Assembly: GCA_022820945.1 (NCBI GenBank)
Contig: JAJEEP010000088.1
Span: 1-36,893 of the forward strand
Length of the DNA: 36,893 nt
From: Alphaproteobacteria bacterium
Lineage (GTDB): Bacteria > Pseudomonadota > Alphaproteobacteria > UBA828
Direction: 5' to 3'
Within the stretch, counting starts at the first letter, position 1, and each line of letters starts with the position of its first letter. The translations under genes were made by a program, and so were the position numbers. Below the pieces are notes generated by a model. That model saw only the letters and a list, made by a program, of their open reading frames with translations, had not been told where the DNA came from and made no database searches. Shown piece after piece: positions 33,537 through 36,893 of the stretch.

Positions 33537-34028
33537 GTGGACTCGGAACGGCAGATCGAACATGCGATTGCACCGGTGCTGGCGGCGATGGGCTATGAGG
33601 TCGTACGAATCCGCCTCGGCGGAGGCAGGCAGACGGTGCTCCAGGTGATGATCGAGCGGGCCGACCGCGTGCCGCTGACCGTGGACGACTGCGCGGCGGC
33701 CAGCCGCGCCCTCACGGCACAATTCGAAGACGACGGCTCACCGGCGGCCGACTACACGCTGGAGGTGAGCTCGCCGGGCATCGACCGGCCGCTGGTGCGG
33801 CTCGCCGACTTCGTCCGCTTTGCCGGATTCGAGGCCAAGGTGGAGCTGAGCGAGCCGCTGGATGGCCGTCGGCGCTTTCGCGGTCGGCTGCAGGGTGCCG
33901 ACGATGGATGCGTGCGCATGACCGTCGAGGATCGGGACGTCTCACTGCCCTTCGACGGGATCCGCGCGGCCAAGCTCGTGTTGACCGACGAGCTGATTGC
34001 GGCAAGCCAGGCGGTGGAGCGGGTGTGA
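33537..34028 (+). CDS. rimP: Ribosome maturation factor RimP
   Basis: A 163-residue assembly factor for the 30S subunit. The N-terminal domain has the helix IEHAIAPVLAAMGYEVVRIRL and LQVMIERAD. The conserved SSPGIDRPL (about 79-87) and the C-terminal Sm-like barrel (about 95-150) are present. The start is GTG at 33537. The stop overlaps the nusA start (TGATG), so the two are translationally coupled. First gene of the rimP-nusA-ylxR-infB operon, after the terminator-bearing leader. Confidence 0.95.
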   Translation: MDSERQIEHAIAPVLAAMGYEVVRIRLGGGRQTVLQVMIERADRVPLTVDDCAAASRALTAQFEDDGSPAADYTLEVSSPGIDRPLVRLADFVRFAGFEAKVELSEPLDGRRRFRGRLQGADDGCVRMTVEDRDVSLPFDGIRAAKLVLTDELIAASQAVERV

Positions 34029-35641
34029 TGGCGGACGGAGATACCGCGGGCCTCGCCCGCCTCGAGCTTCTCCAGGTGGCCGACGCCGTCGCCAGGGAGA
34101 AGGGAATCGAGCGCGAGCTCGTGCTGGAGGCGATGGAGCAGGCCATCACCCACGCCGGCAAGCGGAAATACGGCCAGGAGCACGATATCCGCACCGACAT
34201 CGACCGCGACACCGGCGAAATCAAGCTGATGCGCTATCTTGAGGTCGCCGAGGAGATCGAGAACGAAGCGACCCAGATCGCGCTGGTCGAGGCGCAGGAG
34301 CGTAACCCGGCCGCGCAGGTGGGCGACTATCTGGCGGACCCGCTGCCGCCCATCGATTTCGGCCGCATCGCCGCGCAGACGGCGAAGCAGGTGATCGTCC
34401 AGAAGGTGCGCGAGGCCGAGCGCGCGCGCCAGTATGAGGAATACAAGGATCGCGTGCAGGAAATCGCCAACGGGCTGGTCAAGCGCACCGAGTACGGCGG
34501 GCTGACCGTCGATCTCGGGCGGGCCGAGGCCGTGATCCGCCGGGAGGACCTGCTGCCGCGCGAATCCTTCCGCAACGGCGACCGGGTGCGCGCCTACATC
34601 TACGATGTCCGCCGCGAGCCGCGCGGGCCGCAGATCTTCATGTCCCGCACCCACCCCAACTTCATGGCCAAGCTCTTCGCCCAGGAGGTGCCGGAGATCT
34701 ACGACGGCATCATCGAGATCGATGCCGTGGCGCGCGATCCCGGCAGCCGCGCGAAGATCGCGGTGCACTCAAACGATAGCAGCATCGACCCCGTCGGCGC
34801 CTGCGTGGGTATGCGCGGCTCCCGCGTGCAGGCCGTCGTCGGCGAGCTGCAAGGCGAGAAGATCGACATCATCCAGTGGTCGCCCGATCCGGCGGCGTTC
34901 ATCGTCAACGCGCTGGCGCCGGCCGAGGTCACCAAGGTGGTGCTCGACGAGGAGGCGAAGCGAATCGAGGTGGTCGTACCGGACGAGCAGCTTTCGCTTG
35001 CCATCGGCCGGCGCGGACAGAACGTGCGGCTCGCGTCCAACCTCACGGGCTGGGACATCGACATCCTGACCGAGGCCGAGGAATCGGAGCGCCGCCAGGA
35101 GGAGTTCCGCACGCGCTCCGAGATGTTCATGGAAGCGCTGGACGTCGACGACGTGATTGCCCATCTGCTCGTGACGGAAGGGTTCTCCACCGTGGAGGAG
35201 GTGGCCTACGTCCCGATCGAGGAGCTCGCCATGATCGAGGGCTTCGAGGAGGAGCTCGCCGTCGAGCTCTCGAGCCGGGCTGCAGCTTACGTCGAGGCCA
35301 CGAACAAGGCGCTCAACGAGCGCCGGATCGAGCTCGGCGTCAGCGACGAGGTCGCGGCCATCGGCGGCCTGGACCCGGCAATTCTCGTCGCCCTCGGCGA
35401 GAATGAGATCAAGACGCTGGACGACCTCGGCGATCTCGCGGGCGACGAGCTCATCGAGATACTGGGTGACCTGGCACCGTCGATCGAGGAGGCCAACGCC
35501 GTCATCATGGTGGCGCGGGCCCACTGGTTCGACGAGGAGGAGCCGGCCGACGGGGCGGAGGCGGGCGAAGTCGTGGAGACCGGCGAGATCGCAGAGAGCG
35601 GCGAGACCGCCCCCGAAGAGCACGAGAGGCCGAACGTTTGA
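34028..35641 (+). CDS. nusA: Transcription termination/antitermination factor NusA
   Basis: A 537-residue RNA-polymerase-associated factor. Domains in order: N-terminal polymerase-binding (1-130), S1 (about 135-200, YGGLTVDLGRAEAVI), KH1 (about 230-285, VGACVGMRGSRVQAV), KH2 (about 300-345, LAIGRRGQNVRLAS), then two helix-hairpin-type acidic repeats (about 360-500) and an acidic glutamate-rich tail. The ATG at 34028 overlaps the rimP stop. The length is normal for alphaproteobacteria. Confidence 0.96.
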   Translation: MADGDTAGLARLELLQVADAVAREKGIERELVLEAMEQAITHAGKRKYGQEHDIRTDIDRDTGEIKLMRYLEVAEEIENEATQIALVEAQERNPAAQVGDYLADPLPPIDFGRIAAQTAKQVIVQKVREAERARQYEEYKDRVQEIANGLVKRTEYGGLTVDLGRAEAVIRREDLLPRESFRNGDRVRAYIYDVRREPRGPQIFMSRTHPNFMAKLFAQEVPEIYDGIIEIDAVARDPGSRAKIAVHSNDSSIDPVGACVGMRGSRVQAVVGELQGEKIDIIQWSPDPAAFIVNALAPAEVTKVVLDEEAKRIEVVVPDEQLSLAIGRRGQNVRLASNLTGWDIDILTEAEESERRQEEFRTRSEMFMEALDVDDVIAHLLVTEGFSTVEEVAYVPIEELAMIEGFEEELAVELSSRAAAYVEATNKALNERRIELGVSDEVAAIGGLDPAILVALGENEIKTLDDLGDLAGDELIEILGDLAPSIEEANAVIMVARAHWFDEEEPADGAEAGEVVETGEIAESGETAPEEHERPNV

Positions 35642-36264
35642 CCGCGTCGGCACACATGCGTGATAGACCGGCCTCGCCGGAGGCTGGCTCCCGGCGCTGC
35701 ATCGCGAGCGGCACCAGCAAGCCGCGCGACGCGTTGCTGCGCTTCGTGGTCGACCCGTCCGGCGCCCTGGTGCCGGACTTGAACGAGACGTTGCCGGGCC
35801 GGGGGCTCTGGGTCTCTGCCGAGCGTGCCGCGCTGGAAAGGGCCTGCGAGCGCGGCCTGTTCGCCCGTGCCGCCCGCCGGCCCATCGACGTTTCACCGGA
35901 CCTGATCGACGAGGTGGAGCGGCAGCTGACCGCGCGGGCACTGGATTGTCTGGGGCTGGCGCGCCGCGCCGGCGCGCTCGTCACGGGCTTCGACAAGGTG
36001 CAGCGCGCGCTGACCGAGCGGCGCGTGGCGGTCCTGGTCGAGGCGAGCGACGGCGCGCGGCACGGCCGGGCGCGCCTCGGCGCTCTCGCACGGGACATTC
36101 CCGTGATCGCGCAGTTCGATGGCGCTGCGTTGAGCCGCAGCCTGGGCCGTGAGAATGTGGTGCACGCCGCACTGGCGCCCGGCCGGCTCGCCGAGCGGTT
36201 CCTTCGGGAATCCGCGCGTCTTGCTGGCGTGCGTGTGGAGCCCGGCGACCGGGATAAGGCATGA
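35638..36264 (+). CDS. YlxR (RnpM)-L7Ae fusion RNA-binding protein
   Basis: A 208-residue two-domain protein. The N-terminal YlxR/DUF448 domain (about 15-85) has RRCIASGTSKPRDALLRFVV and LPGRGLWVS. The C-terminal part (about 100-195) is L7Ae/YlxQ-like, with LGLARRAGALVTGFDKV and GRENVVHAAL. In Firmicutes these are separate genes in the same operon position. The TTG at 35638 overlaps the nusA stop as TTGA and has GAGAGG upstream; the ATG at 35656 is an alternative. Role: RNA-binding, thought to affect RNase P or ribosome function. Confidence 0.9.
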   Translation: MTASAHMRDRPASPEAGSRRCIASGTSKPRDALLRFVVDPSGALVPDLNETLPGRGLWVSAERAALERACERGLFARAARRPIDVSPDLIDEVERQLTARALDCLGLARRAGALVTGFDKVQRALTERRVAVLVEASDGARHGRARLGALARDIPVIAQFDGAALSRSLGRENVVHAALAPGRLAERFLRESARLAGVRVEPGDRDKA

Positions 36265-36893
36265 TGAGCGACGAAACCGAAGCCGGTGATCAAGGGCGGC
36301 GCAAGCCCCTGTCGTTGAAGCGACCGGGGCGGCTCGAGCTCAAGAAGACGGTCGATGCCGGCCAGGTTCGGCAGAGCTTCTCGCACGGCCGCAGCCGGGC
36401 GGTCGCCGTCGAGGTTCGCAAGAAGCGCACGTTGAAGCGCGGCCCCGCCACGGATGGAGCGGCCGCGCCCAAGGCCAAGGCGCCGGCGCCCAAGCAGCCG
36501 CCGCCCGAGCCGGTAGCCGAGGCAGCACCGCCGCCGCCTCAGGAGGAGGTTCATCAGACCTCCACGGCGCCACGCTCCCGCGTCGTCCTTCGCACCCTGA
36601 CAACCGACGAGAAAGCCGCCCGCGCCCGCGCGGTCGAGGACGCCATCCGCGCCGAGCGTCAGGAGCGCGAGCGGGCAGAGGAAGAAGCCCGCCGCCGCGC
36701 TGTGGAGGAGGAACGCCTCGCTGCCGAGCACGCGGAGGCCGAACGGCGGAAGAGCGAGGAGGACGCCCGCCGCAAGGCCGAGGAGGATGCGCGCAGGCGG
36801 GCGGAAGAGGATGCCGCGCGCCGGCTGCCGCAGCCCGAGGAACCCAAGCCGGAAGAAGCCGCGGCTCCCGAAGCCGCGCCGGCGGCGCGCCCT
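36261..36893 (+). CDS. infB: Translation initiation factor IF-2, N-terminal part (runs off the window)
   Basis: 211 codons are visible before the window ends. KPLSLKRPGRLELKKTV, GQVRQSFSHGRSR and VEVRKKRTLK are the conserved IF-2 associated N-terminal motifs of alphaproteobacteria. They are followed by an alanine/proline-rich linker and a long charged helix (about 118-190) with EEDARRKAEEDARRRAEED repeats. The GTPase domain lies beyond the edge. The start is ATG-ATG at 36261-36266; the first ATG overlaps the stop of the preceding gene. Confidence 0.95.
   Translation, partial: MMSDETEAGDQGRRKPLSLKRPGRLELKKTVDAGQVRQSFSHGRSRAVAVEVRKKRTLKRGPATDGAAAPKAKAPAPKQPPPEPVAEAAPPPPQEEVHQTSTAPRSRVVLRTLTTDEKAARARAVEDAIRAERQERERAEEEARRRAVEEERLAAEHAEAERRKSEEDARRKAEEDARRRAEEDAARRLPQPEEPKPEEAAAPEAAPAARP

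Overview
The window is GC-rich DNA from an alphaproteobacterium. The best taxonomic marker is the right end, which carries metK-trmB-rimP-nusA-ylxR/L7Ae-infB in one direction, an order I associate with Rhodospirillales-like lineages. Nearly everything to its left is accessory catabolic and transport DNA.

Layout: (1) 1-300: the 3' end of an IS630-family transposase running in from the left, then a palindromic element of about 149 bp whose right end supplies the stop codon of the next gene. (2) 296-6183: transporter block A (minus strand: MalK-type ATPase, a fused two-domain permease, a Tat-type binding protein), with a divergent zinc-type alcohol dehydrogenase. (3) 6184-6645: an internally deleted IS1380-family element with both ends intact, placed exactly between two convergent stop codons. 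(4) 6646-9617: a minus-strand operon of PrpB-like lyase, class III CoA-transferase and enoyl-CoA hydratase; divergent from it are a luciferase-like monooxygenase and an SDR that appears to start with ACG. (5) 11693-13051: an AT-richer insert carrying a SIR2-domain protein directly behind a truncated HicB antitoxin. (6) 13143-21828: nine minus-strand genes with small gaps, in transcription order binding protein, two permeases, ATPase, ParB-like domain protein, second luciferase-like monooxygenase, M20-type ureido/carbamoyl amidohydrolase, GFA protein, allantoinase-like cyclic amidohydrolase. This is transporter block B joined to a ureide-hydrolysing set. (7) 22117-25891: plus-strand alcohol dehydrogenase, enolase-superfamily enzyme, dihydropyrimidinase; converging on it are an N-carbamoylsarcosine-amidase-like hydrolase, a zinc-free MDR reductase and an NTF2-like protein. 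(8) 28146-30092: an orphan CoxM-type FAD subunit and a secreted DUF3179 protein with a strong terminator hairpin. (9) 30093-30476: a mosaic of GC-rich hairpins with exact repeats. (10) 30477 to the end: PcaD-like enol-lactonase, then the housekeeping run.

How the genes may work together: regions 6 and 7 read as one catabolic island for a cyclic ureide or hydantoin-like compound (uptake, oxidation, ring opening, decarbamoylation). Blocks A and B share gene order and related binding proteins, which suggests an ancient duplication with the permeases fused in one copy. Functions and the pathway are inferred from motifs and gene order only; no database search was run. The strongest candidates for something new are the ureide island with its paired transporters, and the isolated SIR2 gene that sits on the remains of a HicB gene.
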